From: Anaerococcus sp. AGMB09787
Lineage (GTDB): Bacteria > Bacillota > Clostridia > Tissierellales > Peptoniphilaceae
Assembly (NCBI RefSeq): GCF_022808955.1
Contig: NZ_JAKZEY010000012.1
Coordinates: 62,001-126,000, forward strand
Direction of reading: 5' to 3'
Length of the DNA stretch: 64,000 nt
Both the position numbers and the translations under genes were made by a program. The notes beneath the pieces are model-generated. The model worked only from the letters and a program-made list of their open reading frames with translations, was not told where the DNA came from and did not search any database. How positions within the stretch are numbered: position 1 is the first letter of the stretch; each line of letters starts with the position of its first letter. Shown piece after piece: positions 17,258 through 25,051 of this stretch.

Positions 17258-19843
17258 ATGGATATTAAAAAATTTACACAAAAATCTCAAGAAGCAATCA
17301 ATGATAGCCAAGCCCTAGCTATAAAAAATTCAAATCCTGAAGTAAATGAGATTCACCTAGCCTATGCCCTAGTGAACTCTTCAGATTCTATAGTTAGTCA
17401 AATAATAAAGTCCATGGATGTGGACTATGAAGGCTACAGGAATAAGATTTTAAACAGGGTAGAAGCTATGCCTAGTCAAGATGGAAATGGTAATATTTAC
17501 CCATCTCAGCTATACCAAAGAATCCTCTTTAAGGCTGAAGATGAGGCTAAGGCTATGGGGGATAGCTATGTATCAACAGAGCATATATTCTTATCCTTAC
17601 TAAAGGAAAAGACTGACCTCAACTCACTAAATAAGGACTATAATCTTACCTACAAGTCCTTTAAAAATTCTATCTCAAATGTCAGGAAAGGTCAAAAAGT
17701 TACCAACGATAATCCTGAAGAAACTACCAATCCCCTAGAAAAATTTGGTAGAAACCTAACCCAAGAGGCTAAGGAAGGAAAGATCGACCCAGTTATAGGC
17801 AGGGATAGCGAGATTAGAAATGCCCTTAGGATCTTATCCCGTCGTAAGAAAAATAACCCAGTCCTCATAGGCCAACCCGGTGTTGGTAAGACTGCCATAG
17901 TGGAAGGCCTTGCCCAAAGGATTGTAAATAACGATGTGCCAGAGCCTATCCAAGGTAAGACTATATTTTCCCTAGATATGGGAGCCTTAATAGCAGGGGC
18001 CAAGTATAGAGGTCAGTTTGAAGAGAGATTAAAAGCAGTATTGGAAGAAATTCAAAAGTCTGAGGGCCAAATTATAATGTTTATTGATGAAATCCACAAT
18101 ATAGTAGGAGCTGGTAAAAGTGAAGGGGCCATGGATGCCTCAAATATTATGAAACCGATGCTTGCTCGTGGCGAAATCAAGGTAATAGGAGCTACAACCC
18201 TTAATGAATATAGGCAATATATAGAAAAAGATGGGGCCTTGGAGAGGAGGTTCCAAAAGGTAATGGTGGATCAACCATCTGTTGAAAGTACCATAAGTAT
18301 CCTAAGAGGAATCAAGGACAAATACGAAATCTATCATGGTATTAGAATCTCTGATAATGCAGTAATAGCTGCAGCAGAGCTTTCTGATAGGTATATAACC
18401 GATAGGTTCTTGCCAGATAAGGCCATAGATTTGATGGATGAAGCCTGCGCCACAGTTAGGACTGAGATAGACACCATGCCTAACTATATAGATGAGCAAA
18501 AGAGAAAGCTCCTCCAACTTCAAATCGAAATAACAGCCCTCAAAAAAGAAGAGGACGAGTATTCTGTGAAGAGAAGGGAAGACTTGGAAAGAGAATTGGC
18601 CGACCTTTCCGAAAAATATGACCAAGAATTTATGAAGTGGCAAGAGCAAAAATCTGCCATAGATGATGTTAAAAATATAAAAGAGGAAATTGACAGGGTC
18701 AAAAACCAAATAGACGAGGCAGAAAGAAATTATGACTTTGAAAAACTTTCTGAGCTAAAATACGGCAAACTTCCCCAACTCGAGCAAAGACTAGAACTTG
18801 CCAATGAGGCCTCAAATGGCAAGGAAGATAGGTCAATAAAGGAAGTTGTTACAGAAGAGGATGTGGCAGACGTTGTAAGCAACTGGACCAAGATTCCTGT
18901 AAGTAAACTCGTAGAAAGTGAAAGGACCAAGATTCTCAACCTACCAGACAAACTTCATGAAAGGGTAATAGGCCAAGAGGAAGCCATAGCATCTGTAACA
19001 GATGCCATAATAAGGGCAAGAAGTGGCCTCAAAAATCAAAATAGACCAATAGGATCCTTTATCTTCCTAGGACCTACTGGAGTAGGTAAGACCGAACTTG
19101 CCAAGGCCCTAACCGAGGCTATGTTTGATGATGAGAGGAATATGATCCGTATAGATATGAGCGAGTACATGGAAAAGTATAGCGTATCAAGGCTAATAGG
19201 GGCTGCTCCTGGCTATGTTGGCTATGAAGAAGGTGGCCAACTAACAGAGGCAGTCAGACGCAAGCCATACTCAGTAATCCTCTTCGATGAAATTGAGAAG
19301 GCCCATCCAGATGTCTTTAATATCTTGCTCCAAGTTTTGGATGATGGTAGACTAACAGATAGCCAAGGAAGGACTGTTGACTTCAAGAATACTATTATCA
19401 TTATGACATCAAATATAGGGTCTCAATACCTAATAGATGGACTAAATAACGATGGAAGTATAAATGAGGAAGCTAGAGAAAGGGTATATGCTCTTCTAAG
19501 ATCTTCCTTTAAGCCAGAATTCCTAAATAGGATTGATGATATTGTAATGTTTACTCCGCTTACAAGTGAAGAAGTATACAGGATTATAGACCTACAAATA
19601 GAAGATATAGGTAAGAGACTAGAGGATAAGAATATCACTCTTAAAATATCAAGTCCAGCCAAGGAATATATCCTAGCCAAGGCCTATGACGTAGAATACG
19701 GAGCAAGACCTGTTAAGAGATTCTTGCAAAGAGAAGTTGAAACAAGACTTGGTAAATTGATCCTAGAAGGCAAACTATCTGAAAAAGATACAGCTACCCT
19801 AATCCTAAATGATAATAAGGAATTAACTTTTGATATAAATTAA
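17258..19843 (+). CDS. clpB: Protein disaggregase ClpB
   Basis: This hexameric AAA+ disaggregase works with DnaK. The order is N-domain with two Clp-N repeats (1-145), the first AAA+ with GQPGVGKT, the coiled-coil M domain (about 395-520), and the second AAA+ with GPTGVGKTE and the C-terminal lid. The M domain separates ClpB from ClpC/ClpE. ATG 17258 follows GGAGG and sits 1 nt after the dnaJ-like stop. The frame is open further upstream, but those residues lie inside the J-protein gene. The length of 861 is standard. Confidence 0.96.
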   Translation: MDIKKFTQKSQEAINDSQALAIKNSNPEVNEIHLAYALVNSSDSIVSQIIKSMDVDYEGYRNKILNRVEAMPSQDGNGNIYPSQLYQRILFKAEDEAKAMGDSYVSTEHIFLSLLKEKTDLNSLNKDYNLTYKSFKNSISNVRKGQKVTNDNPEETTNPLEKFGRNLTQEAKEGKIDPVIGRDSEIRNALRILSRRKKNNPVLIGQPGVGKTAIVEGLAQRIVNNDVPEPIQGKTIFSLDMGALIAGAKYRGQFEERLKAVLEEIQKSEGQIIMFIDEIHNIVGAGKSEGAMDASNIMKPMLARGEIKVIGATTLNEYRQYIEKDGALERRFQKVMVDQPSVESTISILRGIKDKYEIYHGIRISDNAVIAAAELSDRYITDRFLPDKAIDLMDEACATVRTEIDTMPNYIDEQKRKLLQLQIEITALKKEEDEYSVKRREDLERELADLSEKYDQEFMKWQEQKSAIDDVKNIKEEIDRVKNQIDEAERNYDFEKLSELKYGKLPQLEQRLELANEASNGKEDRSIKEVVTEEDVADVVSNWTKIPVSKLVESERTKILNLPDKLHERVIGQEEAIASVTDAIIRARSGLKNQNRPIGSFIFLGPTGVGKTELAKALTEAMFDDERNMIRIDMSEYMEKYSVSRLIGAAPGYVGYEEGGQLTEAVRRKPYSVILFDEIEKAHPDVFNILLQVLDDGRLTDSQGRTVDFKNTIIIMTSNIGSQYLIDGLNNDGSINEEARERVYALLRSSFKPEFLNRIDDIVMFTPLTSEEVYRIIDLQIEDIGKRLEDKNITLKISSPAKEYILAKAYDVEYGARPVKRFLQREVETRLGKLILEGKLSEKDTATLILNDNKELTFDIN

Positions 19844-19849
19844 GATAGA

Positions 19850-19883
19850 CTCCCTGGGGAAAATCCTTGGGGAGCTTTATTTT
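19850..19883 (+). terminator. Terminator after clpB
   Basis: An 11-bp stem (19850-19860 with 19864-19874, three G-U pairs) is followed by a T-rich tail (CTTTATTTTAA). Confidence 0.75.
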
Positions 19884-19908
19884 AACCAATCCTCTTAGTT
19901 TTTTTAAA

Positions 19909-19955
19909 CCACTATATCTAGTGCGTTATTTACAAAGTGCAACTACATATGGTAT
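19909..19955 (+). promoter_or_regulatory. Pair of NrdR boxes upstream of nrdDG
   Basis: Two 16-bp near-palindromes resemble the NrdR consensus ACACWATATWTWGTGT. Box 1 at 19909-19924 matches at 13 of 16 positions and box 2 at 19940-19955 at 11 of 16. Their starts are 31 bp apart, i.e. three helical turns, as is typical. Box 2 lies in the promoter spacer and reaches the -10. NrdR represses ribonucleotide reductase genes when (d)ATP is high. Confidence 0.82.
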
Positions 19956-19958
19956 AGT
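19929..19958 (+). promoter_or_regulatory. Promoter of nrdDG
   Basis: TTTACA (19929-19934) and TATAGT (19953-19958) are separated by 18 bp and are interleaved with the NrdR boxes. Confidence 0.55.
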
Positions 19959-19988
19959 ATAGGTAGAAAAAATTTGGAGGAGTAGATT

Positions 19989-22109
19989 GTGGTAGAAGTT
20001 ATAAAGAAGGATGGGAGAAGAATCCCTTTTAATAAAAACAATACAATAAATTCAATAAAAAACTCCATGAATGATCCATCAGGATTTTTTGTCATAAATC
20101 AGGCAGAAGAAATAACTGATCATATTGGAGATATAATTAAAGATAAAGACCGAGTATCGACAAAAGAAATTGCTGAAATGGTAATTGATGGGCTAAAGAA
20201 AAGAAATAATTTAGCGACAGCAGAAGTTTATGGGTCCTATAAGTCAATCCTTTCTTATAAGAAGAAGGTAAATACATCAGATGATGACATCCTGGGGCTT
20301 TTAAACCAAACCAATATCGAAGTCATGGACGAAAATTCCAACAAGAATGCCCTAATAGCATCAACTCAAAGAGACCTTATAGCAGGGGAAGTTGCAAAAG
20401 ACATAGCCAAGAGAAAGCTCATCCCCCAAGACCTAGTAGAGGCCCACGAATCTGGAGCCATACATATCCATGACCTAGACTACCTTATCCAGCCAATATT
20501 TAACTGTTGCCTGGTAAATATGAAAGATATGCTAGATAAGGGAACTGTTGTTAATGGAAAACTTATCGAAAGCCCTAAGTCTTTCCAAGTAGCCTGCAAT
20601 GTTATGACTCAAATCATAGCACAGATAGCTAGTAACCAATACGGTGGTCAGTCTATAAATATTTCTTGCCTAAGTCTCTACCTAAAAAAATCCTACGAAA
20701 AAAATCTAGACTTAGCTAGAAATACGCTAGGAGACGAGGAGTTAGCAAAAAATATGGCAGAGGCCCTTACCAAAAAGGACCTAGAGTCAGGTATACAAAC
20801 TATCCAATATCAAATAAATACCTTAATGACCAGCAATGGTCAGTCACCCTTTGTTACCCTCTTCATGCACACAGATGAAAAGGATGAGAACCTTGATCAA
20901 ACTGTGAAGATTATAGAAGAAATACTAAATCAAAGGATAGAGGGTATCAAAAACGAACAGGGAGTCTATGTTACACCAGCCTTCCCTAAGTTAATTTATG
21001 TCCTAGATGAAAACAACATAAATAAGGATTCGAAATACTACTACCTAACAAAACTTGCAGCCAAATGCACTGCCAAGAGAATGTATCCAGATTATATAAG
21101 TGCCAAGATTATGAGGGAAAACTACGAGGGAAATGTATTTTCTCCTATGGGTTGTAGGGCCTTCTTGCCTCCTTACAAGGATAAAAAGGGAGACTACAAG
21201 TTCGATGGTAGGTTCAATATGGGAGTATGCACCATAAACCTCCCTCAAATAGGAATCCTTGCTAGGGGAGACTATGATAAGTTCTTCGAAATCCTAGATA
21301 AGAGGTTGGAATTAGTTAAAAGAGTTGGCCTTCTTAGATACAAGCATTTATCCAAGGTAACAGCAGACTCATCTCCTATCCACTTTAGACATGGAGCCAT
21401 AGCAAGGCTTAATAGTGGGGAATCTATAAAGCCACTCCTTGAAAATGGCTATGCGACTGTAACTATTGGCTATATAGGTATCTATGAAGCAAGTATTCTA
21501 GTTACTGGCAAGTCCCATACTAGTAAGGTTGGTCACGACTTTGCCATGAAAATAATGGAGGTCCTTAATAAGAAAAAAGAACAATGGTCCAAGGAATATG
21601 GGATAGCCTATGCAGTATATGGGACACCTGCAGAGAATTTAACTCACAGGTTTGCATCAATTGATAAGAAAAGATTTGGCACAATTGAAAATGTAACCGA
21701 CAAGGGATTTTATACAAATTCCTTCCATGTGGATGTTAGGGAAGAGATATCGGTCTTTGATAAGTTTAACTTTGAAGCTGACTTCCAAAATCTATCTACT
21801 GGTGGATGCATATCCTATGCAGAAATACCTAATATGACTAACAATATCGAAGCTCTATTGACAATGATAAGGTATATCTATGACCATATCCAATATGCAG
21901 AGTTTAATACCAAAAGCGATTATTGTGGAGAGTGTGGCTATGATGGAGAGATCCTCTTAGATGATGATAATAACTGGTATTGCCCAAATTGTGGCAATAG
22001 AGATAGGAACACCCTCACAGTAGTAAGAAGAACTTGTGGCTATCTAGGAGAGAATTTCTGGAATGAGGGCAGGACCAAAGAAATAAAGGCCAGGGTCCTT
22101 CATATATGA
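19989..22109 (+). CDS. nrdD: Anaerobic ribonucleoside-triphosphate reductase
   Basis: This oxygen-sensitive class III reductase makes dNTPs. An N-terminal ATP cone (residues 1-90) gives allosteric control. The catalytic barrel follows. Near the C-terminus is a Zn-binding CGECGYDG...CPNCG unit and the glycyl-radical loop VVRRTCGY (Gly about 684). The start is GTG after GGAGGAG. It overlaps nrdG by 4 nt (ATGA). The 706-residue length is typical. Confidence 0.96.
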   Translation: MVEVIKKDGRRIPFNKNNTINSIKNSMNDPSGFFVINQAEEITDHIGDIIKDKDRVSTKEIAEMVIDGLKKRNNLATAEVYGSYKSILSYKKKVNTSDDDILGLLNQTNIEVMDENSNKNALIASTQRDLIAGEVAKDIAKRKLIPQDLVEAHESGAIHIHDLDYLIQPIFNCCLVNMKDMLDKGTVVNGKLIESPKSFQVACNVMTQIIAQIASNQYGGQSINISCLSLYLKKSYEKNLDLARNTLGDEELAKNMAEALTKKDLESGIQTIQYQINTLMTSNGQSPFVTLFMHTDEKDENLDQTVKIIEEILNQRIEGIKNEQGVYVTPAFPKLIYVLDENNINKDSKYYYLTKLAAKCTAKRMYPDYISAKIMRENYEGNVFSPMGCRAFLPPYKDKKGDYKFDGRFNMGVCTINLPQIGILARGDYDKFFEILDKRLELVKRVGLLRYKHLSKVTADSSPIHFRHGAIARLNSGESIKPLLENGYATVTIGYIGIYEASILVTGKSHTSKVGHDFAMKIMEVLNKKKEQWSKEYGIAYAVYGTPAENLTHRFASIDKKRFGTIENVTDKGFYTNSFHVDVREEISVFDKFNFEADFQNLSTGGCISYAEIPNMTNNIEALLTMIRYIYDHIQYAEFNTKSDYCGECGYDGEILLDDDNNWYCPNCGNRDRNTLTVVRRTCGYLGENFWNEGRTKEIKARVLHI

Positions 22110-22606
22110 AGTATGGACAAATAAGAAAATACGATGTCGCAAATGGGCCAGGGATTAGGACGAGCTTTTTCCTAACTGGCTGCGATCGTAATTGTAAGAA
22201 TTGCTTTAATAAGGACTACATGGATTTTAATTATGGAAAGGTCTGGGATGAGCTTGCTAGTTCAAAAATTATAGACTACCTATCCCTAGAAGAAGTAGAG
22301 GGCCTTACTGTCCTTGGTGGAGAGCCTTTTGAAAATATTCTAGGACTAAGTGAAGTAATTAATAAGATAAGAAAATATAGCCAAAAGTCTATATGGGTCT
22401 ATACTGGCTTTACCTTCGAAGTTCTTGCCAATATTCCCCTAGCTAGGAAGCTCTTAGAGCAAATAGATGTCCTAGTTGATGGAGAATTTATTGAAGAGAA
22501 GAAGGATTTAAAACTTAAATTTAGAGGATCATCTAACCAAAGAATAATTGATGTAAGAAAAAGTTTAGCTTCTAATGAAATAATATGGTTAGATGGGTAT
22601 AAATAA
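22106..22606 (+). CDS. nrdG: Anaerobic ribonucleotide reductase-activating protein
   Basis: This radical-SAM activase generates the glycyl radical on NrdD. The CX3CX2C cluster motif is at C26, C30 and C33 (CDRNCKNC). It is 166 residues long and translationally coupled to nrdD by a 4-nt overlap. Confidence 0.95.
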   Translation: MKYGQIRKYDVANGPGIRTSFFLTGCDRNCKNCFNKDYMDFNYGKVWDELASSKIIDYLSLEEVEGLTVLGGEPFENILGLSEVINKIRKYSQKSIWVYTGFTFEVLANIPLARKLLEQIDVLVDGEFIEEKKDLKLKFRGSSNQRIIDVRKSLASNEIIWLDGYK

Positions 22607-22628
22607 TCATATAAAATAAGGAGGCATT

Positions 22629-23213
22629 ATGACTGAAAAAAGAAAAAGTGGATTTTCTGCTGTACTTATAGTTATCATTGTAGTAGTAGTGGCGATTATC
22701 GCAATAACAGTTCCAACTTATAACAACCTTGCTACAAGTAGGGAAGAAGTCAACAAGTCCTATGCACAAGTAGAAAATGTTGTTCAAAGAAGGGCTGATC
22801 TTATTCCAAACCTTGTAAATACCGTAAAGGGCTATACAAATCACGAAAGTGAAACTCTAGAGGCTGTAACCAATGCAAGGGCGGGAGTTAGTGAAGCTGA
22901 TTCTCCAGAAGAACTTGCAGCAGCTAATGAAGCTGTTAGTAGGGCTATAGGAGATATAAATGTAGTGGTAGAGAGGTATCCAGACCTTAAGGCAGACACC
23001 CAATTTGTTGCCTTGATGGATGAGATATCAGGATCAGAAAACAGGATTTCTGTAGAGAGGAAAAACTATAACGAAGCTGTCCAAGCCTATAATTCAAAAC
23101 TTGTAAGATTTCCAACAAACCTTATAGGAAACATAACAGGCTTTGATGAAGCTGAATACTTTAAGGCTGACGAAAGTGCAAAAGAAGCGCCAGTTGTAGA
23201 TTTTAATAACTAG
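22629..23213 (+). CDS. lemA: LemA family membrane protein
   Basis: It has one N-terminal membrane helix (about residues 9-29) and an extracellular helical bundle with the family motif VVQRRADLIPNLVNTVKGY. The sequence SERKNYNEAVQAYN-like region near the C-terminus is also typical. The function of LemA proteins is poorly known. It is paired with a TPM-domain gene 8 nt downstream, a common bacterial pairing. It lies 22 nt after nrdG and could be read from that promoter. Confidence 0.92.
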   Translation: MTEKRKSGFSAVLIVIIVVVVAIIAITVPTYNNLATSREEVNKSYAQVENVVQRRADLIPNLVNTVKGYTNHESETLEAVTNARAGVSEADSPEELAAANEAVSRAIGDINVVVERYPDLKADTQFVALMDEISGSENRISVERKNYNEAVQAYNSKLVRFPTNLIGNITGFDEAEYFKADESAKEAPVVDFNN

Positions 23214-23221
23214 GTGAAAGT

Positions 23222-24067
23222 ATGACAAAAAATAGGGCAATCAAATTAAGCCTTATTAGCCTATTGCTAATAATTTTCTTGCCGGGCTTATCATTAGCTC
23301 AAGGCTTAAAGGAAGAAGTTAGAGAATACTACTATGATGAGCTTAATATTTTAGATGATGAAACCAAGGCTCATATCATCAAAGTAAATAAAGAAATCGA
23401 GACCAAGACAGGCGCTCAAGTCCTAGTAATGAGTCTAGATAATCCTGATGGATTAGAAGCCCTAGATTATGGAACTACAATCTTTAATGACCTTAATATA
23501 GGGGATAAAGATGAAGACAACGGAGCCTTGATTTTATTCCTTGAAGATAAGAATACCGATAAGAGGCAGGTAGCTATAGTAACTGGCTACGGCCTAGAAG
23601 GAAGGCTAAACGATAGTAAGGTCGGTAGGATAATCGATAATTTTATGATGGATTCTTTCGAAAATGGGGACTATTCAATGGGCCTTAAGGAAGGATTCAA
23701 TGCTGTAATTTCTGAAATTGCCACAGAATATGGAGTAGAACTCAATGGAGATTATAGCTACTACCAAGACAATATGGAAGATAATACCTTTGCTACGATA
23801 ATAGGAGCAGTATTTATAATCTTTACCTTCTTTTTTATGCTTAGTCTATTTTCTAGGCGAAATCGTGGCAGGAGGATCTACCGTAGGGGCGGATATTATC
23901 CTGGAACTTATTGGACCCCTTTTAATAACCTTGATGATGACGATGACTACGATGATGATTCATTCTCCTCATGGTCGGGCTGGTCATCTGGAGGAGGATT
24001 CTCAGGTGGAAGCTTCTCTGGTGGAGGAGGTAGCTCCGGTGGAGGAGGCGCTAGTAGGTCCTTCTAA
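23222..24067 (+). CDS. TPM-domain (YgcG-type) membrane-anchored protein
   Basis: A signal peptide (about 1-26, ending SLAQG) leads into an extracellular TPM domain (about 30-175, with VTGYGLEGRLND). One membrane helix follows at about 190-212, then a basic patch, an Asp-rich stretch and a Gly/Ser-rich tail of about 40 residues. The architecture is normal for YgcG partners of LemA. Some TPM proteins have weak phosphatase activity, but the role here is unknown. Confidence 0.88.
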   Translation: MTKNRAIKLSLISLLLIIFLPGLSLAQGLKEEVREYYYDELNILDDETKAHIIKVNKEIETKTGAQVLVMSLDNPDGLEALDYGTTIFNDLNIGDKDEDNGALILFLEDKNTDKRQVAIVTGYGLEGRLNDSKVGRIIDNFMMDSFENGDYSMGLKEGFNAVISEIATEYGVELNGDYSYYQDNMEDNTFATIIGAVFIIFTFFFMLSLFSRRNRGRRIYRRGGYYPGTYWTPFNNLDDDDDYDDDSFSSWSGWSSGGGFSGGSFSGGGGSSGGGGASRSF

Positions 24068-24111
24068 TAAAAAAGCTCTTGTAGGAATTAACTTACAAGG
24101 GCTTAATTTTT
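24068..24111. terminator. Bidirectional terminator
   Basis: An 11-bp stem (24073-24083 with 24094-24104, one G-U pair) has a T-rich tail on the plus strand and an A-run before it that gives TTTTTT on the minus strand. It serves the convergent TPM-domain and nitroreductase genes. Confidence 0.8.
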
Positions 24112-24876
24112 CTATTCTTTGACTAACTTATTATCAAATAAGAAGCCTTGCTTTTTGGCTGTCTCAAACATCTTTGGTCTATCAAAGATGGAACTTGCTT
24201 GTTTTTTAGGTATTTGGGAAGTAAAGCTTTCACTTTTTTTACCATTATTTCTAAGATCATAATAATTTTCCATCTCATCATCATAATCTTTTAAAGAATC
24301 TAGATAACTATCGAACTTTTCATAAGAATTTTCAAAAACTTTAAGATCCTTAGGGAGTCTTGGTTTTAATTGGGGATCTTGGTTAGGATAGCCAAAACCT
24401 AGGCCCACTGCAGGGAAGGTGTACTTTGGTAAGTTAAGTAGTTCAATTATCCTAGCATCATCATTGTGGATATTGCCGTAGTAATTAGTACCTAGTCCCA
24501 AAGCTTCTGCTGTTACTACCACGTTTTGAGCAGCTATCATAGAGTCTGAGAAACCTTGTATGAATGAATCAAAGTTTAGCATCAAATCATTTTCTAGGCC
24601 CATTTCCTTGGCTACATTATAATTTCTATAAAGGTCTACGATAAAGATCCATATCTCAGGTGCCCTAGCCACATAAGGCTGATTACCTATTTTTGAAAGC
24701 TCCTCTTTTATCTTTTGGTCAGTTATTCTAATAATTGAAGATAATTGCAAGCCGTTACTACTTGCAGTATGGATGGCAACCTCCATCAACTTATTTATGA
24801 TATCATCTTCTACCTTAACATCCTTAAATTCTCTAATGGTTCTGTGACTTAAAGCCAAATCAACTATATTTTCCAT
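24112..24876 (-). CDS. NfsA-like FMN-dependent nitroreductase
   Basis: This flavin reductase has the nitroreductase fold. The N-terminal SHRTIREFKD motif binds FMN phosphate, and the middle has ALGLGTNYYGNI and GFGYP. At 254 residues with an extended C-terminal arm it resembles the NfsA/FRP group, which uses NADPH. The physiological substrate is unknown. The Shine-Dalgarno is AAAGGAG. Confidence 0.87.
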   Translation of the reverse strand: MENIVDLALSHRTIREFKDVKVEDDIINKLMEVAIHTASSNGLQLSSIIRITDQKIKEELSKIGNQPYVARAPEIWIFIVDLYRNYNVAKEMGLENDLMLNFDSFIQGFSDSMIAAQNVVVTAEALGLGTNYYGNIHNDDARIIELLNLPKYTFPAVGLGFGYPNQDPQLKPRLPKDLKVFENSYEKFDSYLDSLKDYDDEMENYYDLRNNGKKSESFTSQIPKKQASSIFDRPKMFETAKKQGFLFDNKLVKE

Positions 24877-25025
24877 AGAAGCTCCTTTCTTTTACTAGAC
24901 ATATACCCAAGAAGCTAGAAAATCAACTAGAAATGATTCTTTAGTTAAAATATAAATCAAAAATCCTTCAAAATATTTATATAAGCAAAGTACATCCCCT
25001 AAAAATGGTCTGTACCAGACTCTTA

Positions 25026-25034
25026 TGTTATAAT
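25026..25034 (+). promoter_or_regulatory. Extended -10 promoter of the nuclease-helicase gene
   Basis: TGT-TATAAT forms an extended -10 element 18 bp before the start codon. No clear -35 is seen. Confidence 0.45.
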
Positions 25035-25051
25035 TTAATTAGGTGATTTAT

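Noticed and set aside
23865-24122. Plus-strand ORF (85 codons) overlapping the end of the TPM-domain gene
   Set aside because: It is the Gly/Ser and Asp-rich tail read in another frame.
24877-25028. Search for CRISPR, riboswitch or small ORF in this intergenic stretch
   Set aside because: No repeats, aptamer-like folds or ORFs with ribosome sites were seen.
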